A stretch of 64,000 nt of DNA from Exiguobacterium sibiricum 7-3 (GTDB lineage Bacteria > Bacillota > Bacilli > Exiguobacteriales > Exiguobacteriaceae): NCBI RefSeq assembly GCF_000620865.1, contig NZ_KK211190.1, positions 1,439,971 to 1,503,970 of the forward strand, given 5' to 3'. The position numbers were made by a program, and so were the translations under genes. Below are positions 43,875 through 51,915 of this stretch, piece by piece (position 1 is the first letter of the stretch; each line of letters begins with the position of its first letter). The notes under the pieces were generated by a model. The model saw only the letters and a list, made by a program, of their open reading frames with translations. It searched no databases and was not told the origin of the DNA.

Positions 43875-45110
43875 ATTAAAAAATCTGTACTCGCAATCAG
43901 TTTTGCCAGCAGCCTGTTCCTGACGGGATGCGGGACAGAATCCTTATTACAGTTAGAACGCAATCCGAATTACTGGGAAGCTGTAAACTTTTCGGATGAA
44001 TTATTTGAACCAGTACCAAAACAACAGTCAGCCTACCTCTTAAAAACATGCGAAAACACAAAAAAGACGGCTCCCCTGCCGAAGCGATACCGAACGCTTG
44101 GTGAATATGGACTTTACTTTAACTTACAACAAATCGGCACCTATACCCCACCGATTGAATTGCAATACATCGCAACAGGAGATACGTACTACTTAACGTG
44201 TCGTTCACCGAAAACGAATCGGCTGACGGCGCACCTGATTCAATTAAAAAAGCATCCTTGGCTGAAACCAACTTCAGGTCAAGAACGTACACCGATCACA
44301 GAACCGGCTTTAACCGTCCGTACATATAACAAGGCAGCAAAACGGAAGGAAGAGGTTCTAGGTGTATCAAAGAACGTGCAGCGTCTGTCAATCGAGTTTC
44401 CGGTGACCGGGCAGATCGTGTTCTTGGAACAAGAAGAAGACGGACAACAGAAACCCCTTTTTGGATTACCGGCATCGTTTTCCTATCCGGAAATTGAACT
44501 GTCATTTGAAAAGACGACGGATGGGCTGCCGTCTATGACCTATGCACTTGTAATCAAGTCAGACCAGTACTTTAATCAAGAAGACATCGTAAACAGAATG
44601 GGCAAACAATCCATTGAGTTGACCTATCACCCGCTTCCTGACGCCTTACCGGTGAACAAGACGATTCCGTACGTGACCTTCCAATCAAAAGACACGGAAA
44701 AGCCGCTGAATAAGACGATTTCTCTGCGTTATGAGACAACAGTAAAAGATATTCGTGTCCGCGGCTTTAACGGGATTGGAAATGATAACAAGGAAATCCA
44801 TGGATTTCTGCATCCGAACGACGCTGCACTAAAAGACGGAAACTTCCGGCAATTATCGCTGTTACCGGACAAGCTTGCCAAGCAGGTTTCGAACGATTTA
44901 AAGGAAGTAACGCTTGAAAAAAACCAAGGGAAACAGGCGGGTATCCGGTATATGACGTTGATTCAAAACGGGAAAAGCCAATCGTTTGAACTGTACGTAA
45001 AAGCACGCGCCAACAAGACCGATATCTATGTCAAAGATACGAAAACGAAAAAAACAGCGAAACTGTCCGGTGAAGTCGCAGCCGACCTCCTGACAGAAGT
45101 GGAGGAATAA
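43875..45110 (+). CDS. Lipoprotein paralogue 2, apparent AUU start codon
   Basis: A 411-residue predicted lipoprotein. AGGAG (43862-43866) stands 8 bases before ATT 43875; the frame then reads IKKSVLAISFASSLFLTGC, a full lipoprotein signal. Between the in-frame stop at 43851 and TTG 44160 there is no ATG, GTG or TTG. Starting at 44160 would remove the signal and about 95 residues conserved with paralogue 1 (KRYRTL, LTCRSPKTN follows after it). C-terminal block ARANKTDIYVKDTKTKKTAK. It is followed two bases later by paralogue 3. Function unknown. Confidence 0.75.
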   Translation: MKKSVLAISFASSLFLTGCGTESLLQLERNPNYWEAVNFSDELFEPVPKQQSAYLLKTCENTKKTAPLPKRYRTLGEYGLYFNLQQIGTYTPPIELQYIATGDTYYLTCRSPKTNRLTAHLIQLKKHPWLKPTSGQERTPITEPALTVRTYNKAAKRKEEVLGVSKNVQRLSIEFPVTGQIVFLEQEEDGQQKPLFGLPASFSYPEIELSFEKTTDGLPSMTYALVIKSDQYFNQEDIVNRMGKQSIELTYHPLPDALPVNKTIPYVTFQSKDTEKPLNKTISLRYETTVKDIRVRGFNGIGNDNKEIHGFLHPNDAALKDGNFRQLSLLPDKLAKQVSNDLKEVTLEKNQGKQAGIRYMTLIQNGKSQSFELYVKARANKTDIYVKDTKTKKTAKLSGEVAADLLTEVEE

Positions 45111-45112
45111 CC

Positions 45113-46333
45113 ATGCGTCAACTGATTCCAGTAGTGCTTGGAGCCGTCCTGTTGAGCGGATGCAGTCCGGAGGCAAAACCGATCGAATACACCTACTTAC
45201 CGGAAGTGTATGATACGTTGAACCTGACTGACTTCAAGAAAGATGATCCGAAGCTTGGTGTTCTCATTAAACAGGTGTGCGCGACGAAACCGGTTGCCGC
45301 ACCGAAAGAGTATGCAATCGGCAAACAGTATTTCGTTAATCTCGTCAGTCAGTTTCCGGAATCGATGGGCGAGCAGGCCGTCTATCTGAAAACCAAACAG
45401 GGTGGTTTTTTGTATTGCCATGATTATGTGTCAAAACCAGGTTATCACAAATTGACACGAAAACAGGACCGTTTTTCATCCAAACACCTGGTCACTCCTA
45501 AAAATCAGGTGGAGTTTCAGAAGTTATCTTCCAACTTCGAAGAAAGTGTCCGTCTCTCCGGCAGATCCTTGATGAAATCCGCGCGACAGCTTACGGTCCC
45601 GACAACCGGCTATCTCGTCGTCCGGGCAACAAATGAACAAACGAAGCAGACGGTCGTCACGAACATCATGGAACTGACACCGTTTGTCGGACCCGTCCCG
45701 CTTGTCCTCGAATCAAATATTCAGATTCAAGAACCGTATGAGGTCCAGCTGAACCTGATGGGACAAATCCGTTATCGCGCGTCGATCCATTCGTCGAAAG
45801 AGCGAAGTACGATCCAGTTCAAGCAGGCACCGCATACAGACGGCACTTACGGTACGGTCACGGTCAAAGAAAAAACCGGAAAGACGACCCGCTACAAGCT
45901 GACCGTCAAGCACGAACAACAACTTCCGCCTAATCTTGACGTGCCGCCGGACGAACTGTACGACGCGGACTATTCTTTACCGCGTTTCGCCCTGTTCCAT
46001 GACCGGCCGCTCGGAAAGTTGAAATTTGTGAAGGGCGATTTAGACATGGCGGAGCCGCTCTCACCCGAAGCCTACATCGAGACGTCACTCGAAGAATCAA
46101 AACGGTTGGTCCGATTGATTGAGGACAGTGAAGAGGCAGAGCCAAAAGGACGATTGGCCGAGCGGCAGTACTTGACGTTGATGAAGGACGAAAAAGCACA
46201 ACAGTTCAAGATTTATCTCGACCGGCGGATCAAAAAAACCGATGTCTATCTCGAAGATGTCCACCGGAAGATCAGTTTTAAGTTGCCTGCAGAAGGGCGC
46301 GATTTGCTGCTTGATACCTATCAGGTCAAATGA
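45113..46333 (+). CDS. Lipoprotein paralogue 3, normal ATG start
   Basis: A 406-residue lipoprotein beginning MRQLIPVVLGAVLLSGC. It is more diverged from the other two but keeps the overall length and two Cys (KQVCATK and LYCHDYV) at matching places. It also keeps the C-terminal DRRIKKTDVYLEDVHRKIS block. It is co-transcribed with paralogue 2, with the ribosome site (GTGGAGG) inside the end of that gene. Surface-exposed; no known domain recognised. Confidence 0.75.
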   Translation: MRQLIPVVLGAVLLSGCSPEAKPIEYTYLPEVYDTLNLTDFKKDDPKLGVLIKQVCATKPVAAPKEYAIGKQYFVNLVSQFPESMGEQAVYLKTKQGGFLYCHDYVSKPGYHKLTRKQDRFSSKHLVTPKNQVEFQKLSSNFEESVRLSGRSLMKSARQLTVPTTGYLVVRATNEQTKQTVVTNIMELTPFVGPVPLVLESNIQIQEPYEVQLNLMGQIRYRASIHSSKERSTIQFKQAPHTDGTYGTVTVKEKTGKTTRYKLTVKHEQQLPPNLDVPPDELYDADYSLPRFALFHDRPLGKLKFVKGDLDMAEPLSPEAYIETSLEESKRLVRLIEDSEEAEPKGRLAERQYLTLMKDEKAQQFKIYLDRRIKKTDVYLEDVHRKISFKLPAEGRDLLLDTYQVK

Positions 46334-46338
46334 TTTAA

Positions 46339-46566
46339 CTAAATCAGATGTTCGACGAGGAAAATGACCGCACAAAACAAGATAAAGGCGATTCCTTCCT
46401 GCAACCACTCTCCGCGCGTCAGCCGCTCCCGTAAAAAGGACGCGCAGGCAATCAGCAGGGCAAAAAAGTACAGGTAGACAAAACCGCCGGACAGGAAAAA
46501 ACCGATGATGAACATCATGCCGAACAAAACTGTCAAACCGGAAACGATGCCTTTACGTGTCGCCAT
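46339..46566 (-). CDS. Small two- or three-TM membrane protein
   Basis: A 75-residue very hydrophobic protein with a site GAGAGGTG. Hydrophobic segments at about 8-26, 28-45 and 56-73, with a short charged loop RERLTRGEWLQEG. Unknown family. Convergent with lipoprotein paralogue 3, five bases away, with no terminator between. Confidence 0.65.
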   Translation of the reverse strand: MATRKGIVSGLTVLFGMMFIIGFFLSGGFVYLYFFALLIACASFLRERLTRGEWLQEGIAFILFCAVIFLVEHLI

Positions 46567-46633
46567 CTTCCGTCACCTCTCGAGGTTCAATTTTAATTCT
46601 TTTACCCGCTTTCCGAATCATCCATTCCAGACA

Positions 46634-46672
46634 AAAACCGTCTCTTCCCCATTCATGGGAAAAGACGGTTTT
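46634..46672. terminator. Strong hairpin terminator
   Basis: Arms AAAACCGTCTCTTCCC and GGGAAAAGACGGTTTT (one mismatch), serving the minus-strand monooxygenase gene that ends at 46675. Confidence 0.85.
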
Positions 46673-46674
46673 GC

Positions 46675-46998
46675 TTAAGCGTGGGTATGATCGGCGACGA
46701 CGGCATATTCCGTGACAGCGTTTGACAGGACAAGCGGTTTGACTTCCGATGTTCCTTCATCCCGTTTCTTATGGACACCTTTATAGGCCTGGCTCGCCTG
46801 CCAGGCATGGAAATGCTCCTGTTTGTCCCACGTCGTCATGATCGTGACGACATCATGCTCATCCTGACTGAGATCCACTAAGACCTGCATCCGGACAAAT
46901 CCTTCCATCTGCTCAATTCCTTTTGTCGTCTGAAAACGTGCCGCGACTTGATCGGCTTTCCCGTTTTGTACACGCAGTTGATTCATGACAATCCACAT
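46675..46998 (-). CDS. Antibiotic-biosynthesis-monooxygenase-fold protein, HmoA/IsdG-like
   Basis: A 107-residue ferredoxin-like-fold protein. MNQLRVQNGKADQVAARF starts the fold. TIMTTWDKQEHFHAWQASQAYKG contains the W-x-x-x-x-x-F-x-x-W-x-x-S pattern shared by heme-degrading monooxygenases of the IsdG/HmoA group. Heme breakdown would suit an iron-limited lifestyle, but the ABM fold alone does not prove it. The site AGAGGGGG precedes ATG 46998. Single gene. Confidence 0.7.
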   Translation of the reverse strand: MWIVMNQLRVQNGKADQVAARFQTTKGIEQMEGFVRMQVLVDLSQDEHDVVTIMTTWDKQEHFHAWQASQAYKGVHKKRDEGTSEVKPLVLSNAVTEYAVVADHTHA

Positions 46999-47069
46999 AC
47001 TATGTCCCCCTCTGTCTTAACTATCCCTAGTATACCGAACGCAAGACGGCTCTTCCCAGTCCGGAGACT

Positions 47070-47681
47070 TCAGTCAAGCGTATTCGACAATCGGCGCAAC
47101 TGTTCGTTGCCCTGTGCATCGACAGCATGAATATCAAAAAAGAGCGACCGGGGAAAGGCTTCCGGCAAGGCTTGAATCGTATGGAAACTGTCCTTTTTCC
47201 GGACATCCAGCGTCCGTTTGATGTCTTTCAGCGGTACGTTCCGTTCCTGTTTCCCGTCGTAAGTCGCTTTATACGGATCAAATGTCAACCGGTTCAGGTT
47301 TTGGGAACGGTTTTCTCCGTAAACGGCCAAATAACGTTTTTGCTCGACTTCCAGTAACCGTCCTTCAAACCAGTCGTTTGGTTGCGGCGCTTGGCGGATC
47401 AGGCGGACGATCCGATAGGTCGAGTCCGTTTGTTGCAACACGAGTAACAGATGCGCTTTTTCCGTTTTGACGAATGCAATCGTATGGCTGTCACCGAGCG
47501 GTTCGATCCAGTACACCTGTTTGGTCGAGAACGGAACCTTCGCCGGATACTGATTCATGACATCGATCAGCGTTTGAGGCGTCACGCCATAAGCAGCAAT
47601 CTGTGCCGTTTGTTTCAGTGAGGAGAGCAATCCGCCAGCGAGACAAATCATAGCCAAGAACAACCAAATCCGTTTCTTCAT
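47070..47681 (-). CDS. Hypothetical membrane-anchored protein
   Basis: A 203-residue protein with an N-terminal hydrophobic anchor (IWLFLAMICLAGGLL, about 5-19) and an exported domain of unknown type. Its ATG overlaps the stop of the preceding acetyltransferase by 4 bases, so it is translationally coupled. It is the last gene of a four-gene operon. Confidence 0.65.
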   Translation of the reverse strand: MKKRIWLFLAMICLAGGLLSSLKQTAQIAAYGVTPQTLIDVMNQYPAKVPFSTKQVYWIEPLGDSHTIAFVKTEKAHLLLVLQQTDSTYRIVRLIRQAPQPNDWFEGRLLEVEQKRYLAVYGENRSQNLNRLTFDPYKATYDGKQERNVPLKDIKRTLDVRKKDSFHTIQALPEAFPRSLFFDIHAVDAQGNEQLRRLSNTLD

Positions 47682-48130
47682 GCCGAACCTGAAGACGTAA
47701 TAAAGTGTTTGACGAGTGTGTAGTGCGAGAATCCGGGTGGATAGTCCGCGATCACGCCGACTGTCTCATATCCGTATTTTTGATAGAAGTCATACGCCTG
47801 AAAAGAAAACGTCGTCACAAGAACGCGGTTAACCCCGGATTGACGCGCTAACGTTTCGATTCGGTGTAACAGTTGACTGCCGAGACCTTGCGCACGTAAG
47901 CTGTCCGGTAGATAAAGAAATTCAATCTCAAGCCAACCCCAATAGATTTCCCCATAGATTCCTCCGACAATCTGTTCTTCCTCGAATACCATCACATGGA
48001 CGGGATATACCGCAGCATGGCGTTTTTTGGCATGGTGCGGGGATTGTTCATTATTATACATCCGAATTTTTTCTTGCAGAAACGTTTTGTAGGGAGCGGA
48101 TTCTTCCGTCCCTTCCCGAATAGTTAGCAT
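47678..48130 (-). CDS. GNAT-family N-acetyltransferase
   Basis: A 150-residue GNAT protein. The start at 48130 is set by GGGGAGAGG; a longer in-frame start at 48151 lies inside that site. LPDSLRAQGLGSQLLHRIE is the acetyl-CoA motif (R-x-x-G-x-G variant Q-G-L-G). AYDFYQKYGYETVG is the C-terminal motif with a likely catalytic Tyr. Third gene of the operon. Acceptor unknown. Confidence 0.82.
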   Translation of the reverse strand: MLTIREGTEESAPYKTFLQEKIRMYNNEQSPHHAKKRHAAVYPVHVMVFEEEQIVGGIYGEIYWGWLEIEFLYLPDSLRAQGLGSQLLHRIETLARQSGVNRVLVTTFSFQAYDFYQKYGYETVGVIADYPPGFSHYTLVKHFITSSGSA

Positions 48131-48147
48131 CCGCCTCTCCCCTTTTC

Positions 48148-48861
48148 TCACTTTCCGATTGAAAAACCGTCAAAATAACGACCGCCATGCGAATCGAGCC
48201 ACTGTTCCACCAAATCGATGACAGCCTGTTTTTGATCGGATCGGAAATACAGATTAAAAGCGTCCGCCAATCGTTTGGCCTCGACCGGATCGACGATTGC
48301 CAGACTGCGGATCAGCCATTTCCCTTGTCCCGTCCAGTGACCCGAAGCCCGCAACCGGAAGTCCGTCGCTTGTTCGAGCAACCGGGTAGCGATTCCGAGC
48401 CCGTCCGTCCGGTCGCTCACGCCGATGAAATCATCGAGCAGATCGGTCAGAAAGTACCGGGTCCGGTTCATTTCAGTAAGCGAAAGAACCGGTGGACCGG
48501 TGAGCAACTCTGATTCCGCCTGCTCTTTCAAAGGTTTGAGCAGGTCATGATCGCGCAGGACGAGTCCCTCTGCGACCATCCGTTGCATCGACGGACGTCC
48601 CCGTTCCCGGTCCTGCCGGAAAAACGTCCGGATGGTCGTACTCGAATGGATGAATGCTTCGACCGGATAATCATCAAAGGTAAACGATTCCCGGTATGAA
48701 GCCTTGATGGATTCCCGAAATAGAATTAGATCAAGATCCGATGTCGCGGTCGCCTGCCCCCGGACGAAGCTTCCGGCAAGTAACGCAGCGTCACAATCCG
48801 GATAGTGGCTCTCGACGATCAAACGGGCAGTCCGCTTGGCACACGACAATGGATCATTCAT
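48148..48861 (-). CDS. Nucleotidyltransferase-domain protein
   Basis: A 237-residue protein with the minimal nucleotidyltransferase motif near the N-terminus: LLAGSFVRGQATATSDLDLI, the G-S-x9-S-D-x-D signature with both metal Asp. A helical C-terminal part follows. The start at 48861 overlaps the stop of the upstream gene (ATGAATGA), so translation is coupled and a separate ribosome site is not needed. Similar stand-alone proteins modify small molecules or tRNA or act in toxin systems; nothing here decides. Confidence 0.75.
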   Translation of the reverse strand: MNDPLSCAKRTARLIVESHYPDCDAALLAGSFVRGQATATSDLDLILFRESIKASYRESFTFDDYPVEAFIHSSTTIRTFFRQDRERGRPSMQRMVAEGLVLRDHDLLKPLKEQAESELLTGPPVLSLTEMNRTRYFLTDLLDDFIGVSDRTDGLGIATRLLEQATDFRLRASGHWTGQGKWLIRSLAIVDPVEAKRLADAFNLYFRSDQKQAVIDLVEQWLDSHGGRYFDGFSIGK

Positions 48862-49336
48862 GTGACTGGTTCTGTAACATCGTATTGTCGGAAGCAAAAA
48901 CAGCCAGTTCATCGCCCGGTACAGCGACAATCGACACAAGACCTTTATCCGGTAACGCCATATCGATGGCCCATGATTCGTAATACGTATCCGATCCGTT
49001 GATCACAAGCGTTTTTCCCGAACTGAAGGTAATGAACAGATGCGGAGCAGCTTTTCCGATGCGGACGGCAATGATTCGTTCTGTATGTAACGTCACAATC
49101 AAGTGAAGCATCTCTTCTTTCGGCATATGGCGGACGACCCAGTCCTTCGATGATTCGACATCCCCGTAATACAACCGGTCCGTCTCGATCCGGATCGAGA
49201 TATCGGGAATCGTGGCATCGTAGAGATTGATCAGTTCGATGCTGATGAAGCCTGTCAGGTGAATCGTCGAGATTTGAGTACCAGTCAAATAAGTAGAAAC
49301 GAGTTTACGGGCAATTTGATGATCTTCTTTATTCAT
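48854..49336 (-). CDS. Hypothetical protein, first gene of a four-gene operon
   Basis: A 160-residue soluble protein with site GAAGAGGTGG. It is beta-rich with alternating hydrophobic pattern (ISIRIETDRLYYGD, HLFITFSSGKTLVI). No motif recognised. Position and coupling to the nucleotidyltransferase suggest shared function. Confidence 0.65.
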   Translation of the reverse strand: MNKEDHQIARKLVSTYLTGTQISTIHLTGFISIELINLYDATIPDISIRIETDRLYYGDVESSKDWVVRHMPKEEMLHLIVTLHTERIIAVRIGKAAPHLFITFSSGKTLVINGSDTYYESWAIDMALPDKGLVSIVAVPGDELAVFASDNTMLQNQSHE

Positions 49337-49444
49337 AATTCCACCTCTTCACAAAATAGTTGACGGTGATGTCAATCGTGTTGTCCTTTTTCTTTCCTAT
49401 AAATTTACCACATATTAGCAGAGGACGGGAGAGCGAACAAAAAA

Positions 49445-49474
49445 ACAGATGACCGTCCGGTGAACGTCATCTGT
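49445..49474 (-). terminator. Terminator of the pseudo-RNase H-like gene
   Basis: Stem ACAGATGAC/GTCATCTGT with an A-run on the left, giving a minus-strand U-tract. Confidence 0.8.
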
Positions 49475-49483
49475 CTTACAAGG

Positions 49484-49888
49484 TCAATTCGCTTTTTTCA
49501 GGATGTTCAGCAACCACTTCTGCAAGTCTTTTCCGCCTTCATAAAACGAACAGTCGCGGAGTTCGATTGTGTGTCCGCCCGCTTGGATCAATTCGTTGAA
49601 TGTGTTTCCGAGGTCACGGTTTTCCCACTGTCGTTCATCGTTCAAATACTTGAAACCGAAGTTGCATTCGACGTTAAAGATAATATGGAACGGTTCCTTA
49701 AACGATTGGACGGCGCGGATCATCTCGAGGAGAATCATCCGTTTCGGCGTTGATTTTTTAAACGTATCGATGACGGTCGTCCGGCGCCCGTGAAATTCGA
49801 CGACACGGACGGCACGTCCTTCATCGGCTTTGAAATCATAACTCGTCCGGATGGAGACGATGATTTCGCGTTGATCAGTTTGTTGCAT
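49484..49888 (-). CDS. RNase HI-like fold protein without the catalytic residues (tentative)
   Basis: A 134-residue protein. Its order of segments can be laid on RNase HI over the full length. EFHGRRTTVID matches the third strand (RYRGREKTF in E. coli) and STPKRMILLEMIRAVQSF matches TNNRMELMAAIVALEAL. NVECNFGFKYL matches STDSQYVRQGI, and ENRDLGNTFNELIQ matches KNVDLWQRLDAAL. The catalytic Asp and Glu are replaced (Glu48 by Ile, Asp70 by Glu, first Asp by Arg), so nuclease activity is unlikely. This is by-eye comparison. Single gene with a weak ribosome site. Confidence 0.5.
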   Translation of the reverse strand: MQQTDQREIIVSIRTSYDFKADEGRAVRVVEFHGRRTTVIDTFKKSTPKRMILLEMIRAVQSFKEPFHIIFNVECNFGFKYLNDERQWENRDLGNTFNELIQAGGHTIELRDCSFYEGGKDLQKWLLNILKKAN

Positions 49889-50031
49889 ATTCTACCACTG
49901 CCTTTCTCTCGCTTGAGTATACCATCACCCGCGGCTTGTCTTGAAGGGTTATTTTACAATCCGTCCCGAGAACGATTGAATCCTCCCATTATTTGTCTTA
50001 TAATGAAAAATATGCTGAAAGGAGCTTGGTT

Positions 50032-50415
50032 GTGAACCCGTTATTTTCCATTATCTTAACTGTTTGCTTACTTTTCACAGGGTGTTACTGTACGCTCGAC
50101 GAGCAGACGGACGGCCCCCACTTCAAGTCTCGTGCGCGGACGATTTCGAAGTATCACACGTTTGATATCGAATTTTCGAAAGGACTGCGTCCGGATCAAG
50201 TCTCGGACCGTACGGTTACGATCACGGACTCGACCGGTGAACGGATGCAGACGGAGCTTGAAGTCATTGACGGCAAAGAACTCCGGATCAAGCCGCCCCG
50301 CTCGGGTTATCAAAAAGGACGCCGTTATATCATACATATCCGGGATTCGATTGATGCACGAAAACAAGTTAAAAGTAATACGATAAAAGAACGGACCTTC
50401 ACTGTTGATCGTTAA
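50032..50415 (+). CDS. Small lipoprotein with Ig-like (SbsA-type) domain
   Basis: A 127-residue protein from GTG 50032, chosen because AAAGGAG is 7 bases upstream. The signal peptide ends in lipobox LFTGC (Cys near 19). The mature part (FSKGLRPDQVSDRTVTITD, then LRIKPPRSGYQKGRRYIIHI) resembles a bacterial Ig-like 'SbsA' domain that frames surface proteins. The stop overlaps the convergent MATE gene by 4 bases. Confidence 0.7.
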   Translation: MNPLFSIILTVCLLFTGCYCTLDEQTDGPHFKSRARTISKYHTFDIEFSKGLRPDQVSDRTVTITDSTGERMQTELEVIDGKELRIKPPRSGYQKGRRYIIHIRDSIDARKQVKSNTIKERTFTVDR

Positions 50416-51749
50416 ACAGGAAGATCCGTTTTTTTGTCCGGACGTTCAAATGTCAGGTTCATCCGGCGCTCCGCCAGATGAAGTGACAGCGATCGTGTCA
50501 AACCGAAACCGATGAACGCGAGCCAGACCCCGTGATTGCCGATCCAGTAAATCGACAGCAGTAACAGTCCGAACACGAGAAAAGCCTGGATCATCGAGTT
50601 CCGGACCGGTTTTGCCCGGGCCAGTCCCGAAAAGACACCTTCGTACAGCATCGCAAATCCGCCGGTCAACGGAAAGACGAGGATCCACCCGTAATACAGG
50701 GCAGAGACGTCGAGCAGGAGCGGATCGGTTGAAAACAGTTGCAGGAAGGCATCCTGGAAAACAGCTAACAGTCCGATGATCAATACGATGGAAGCAATCC
50801 CGAATTGCCGTGTCAACGAAAGACTTTTCCGGTAACCGGCTTCATCGCTCCGCCCCCGCGCCCGTCCGACGAGAATCGTCGAAGCACTGCCGAGTCCTCC
50901 GAACCAGTAGGCAATCACATACTGGATCTGCAACAAGATGGCATTGGCTGCCAGAACATCCGGTCCGAATTGTGCACCTGTCCGGGTAAACCAGCCGGTC
51001 ACGAGCAACAGAAAAATGGTCCGGACGAATAAATCGGCATTGACGGTAAAAAACTGCCGATACGCCTGGACACGGAATAAGAGATCGCGATAGGCCGGTT
51101 TCCAGGCGAGCTGCCGGACCATGATCAGGAATCCGAAAGCGACGATACTGATTTCAGCGACGAGCGTTGCAATTGCGACACCGGCTACACCGTATCCAAG
51201 GCCGAGGACAAAGACGACATCGAGGACGATATTGATGAGGTTGCTGAATATTTGAATCAATAGAGCACGTTTCACTTGTCCCTGCCCGATCAGCCAGCCG
51301 AGAACCGCGTATCCGACCAGGACGAACGGTGCCCCGTAAATCCGGTAATCGATGTATGTCGTGACATCCGGCAACAAAGTTTCAGGTGCTGCCAGTAAGT
51401 AAAGCCCCCCCGCCGTCAACGGAACACGTAAAAGAATCAGAACGAGTCCGATCATGAAGCCGAGTAAGACAGGACGGTATAAAGCAAAGTGCAACGCCGT
51501 TTCATCATGATGGACGCTGGCTTGGGCGCTGAAACCAGTCGTACTGACTTTTAAAAATCCGAACAGCCAGTAAATCGTGTTAAAGAAAACAGCGCCAATC
51601 GCAATCGCACCGATGGCGACCGCATCCCCGGTTTGTCCGATCGTAATCGTATCGGTGACGCCAAGCAGCGGCGTCAAAATACTCGACAGGATCAGCGGAT
51701 AAGCAAGCAGGCCGTACTGACGTGCCGCAACAGTCGTCGGGACTGACAT
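50412..51749 (-). CDS. MATE-family efflux transporter
   Basis: A 445-residue polytopic protein with twelve hydrophobic segments arranged as two six-helix halves. The start at 51749 has AAAAGGAGG; a longer open frame upstream is not coding. GVTDTITIGQTGD in helix 1-2 and the paired structure fit the DinF/NorM-like branch, which expels cationic drugs or metabolites using Na+ or H+. Single gene behind the PAS-MCP gene. Confidence 0.88.
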   Translation of the reverse strand: MSVPTTVAARQYGLLAYPLILSSILTPLLGVTDTITIGQTGDAVAIGAIAIGAVFFNTIYWLFGFLKVSTTGFSAQASVHHDETALHFALYRPVLLGFMIGLVLILLRVPLTAGGLYLLAAPETLLPDVTTYIDYRIYGAPFVLVGYAVLGWLIGQGQVKRALLIQIFSNLINIVLDVVFVLGLGYGVAGVAIATLVAEISIVAFGFLIMVRQLAWKPAYRDLLFRVQAYRQFFTVNADLFVRTIFLLLVTGWFTRTGAQFGPDVLAANAILLQIQYVIAYWFGGLGSASTILVGRARGRSDEAGYRKSLSLTRQFGIASIVLIIGLLAVFQDAFLQLFSTDPLLLDVSALYYGWILVFPLTGGFAMLYEGVFSGLARAKPVRNSMIQAFLVFGLLLLSIYWIGNHGVWLAFIGFGLTRSLSLHLAERRMNLTFERPDKKTDLPV

Positions 51750-51842
51750 GACCAGCCCTCCTTTTTTGAGTAGCCAGGCTACTGTCGATTTCATGAAACA
51801 TCTGCTTATTATAATGTATTTTGGACTGTTTGACGTAAAAAG

Positions 51843-51886
51843 ACCTTCTTCCGGATGACTCTTGTCAGAATCACACGAAAGAAGGT
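51843..51886 (-). terminator. Terminator after the PAS-MCP gene
   Basis: Stem ACCTTCTT/AAGAAGGT with a long loop and an A-run on the left for minus-strand transcripts. Confidence 0.7.
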
Positions 51887-51915
51887 GGGAATGAGTAATT
51901 AAAAAAATATAGGCT

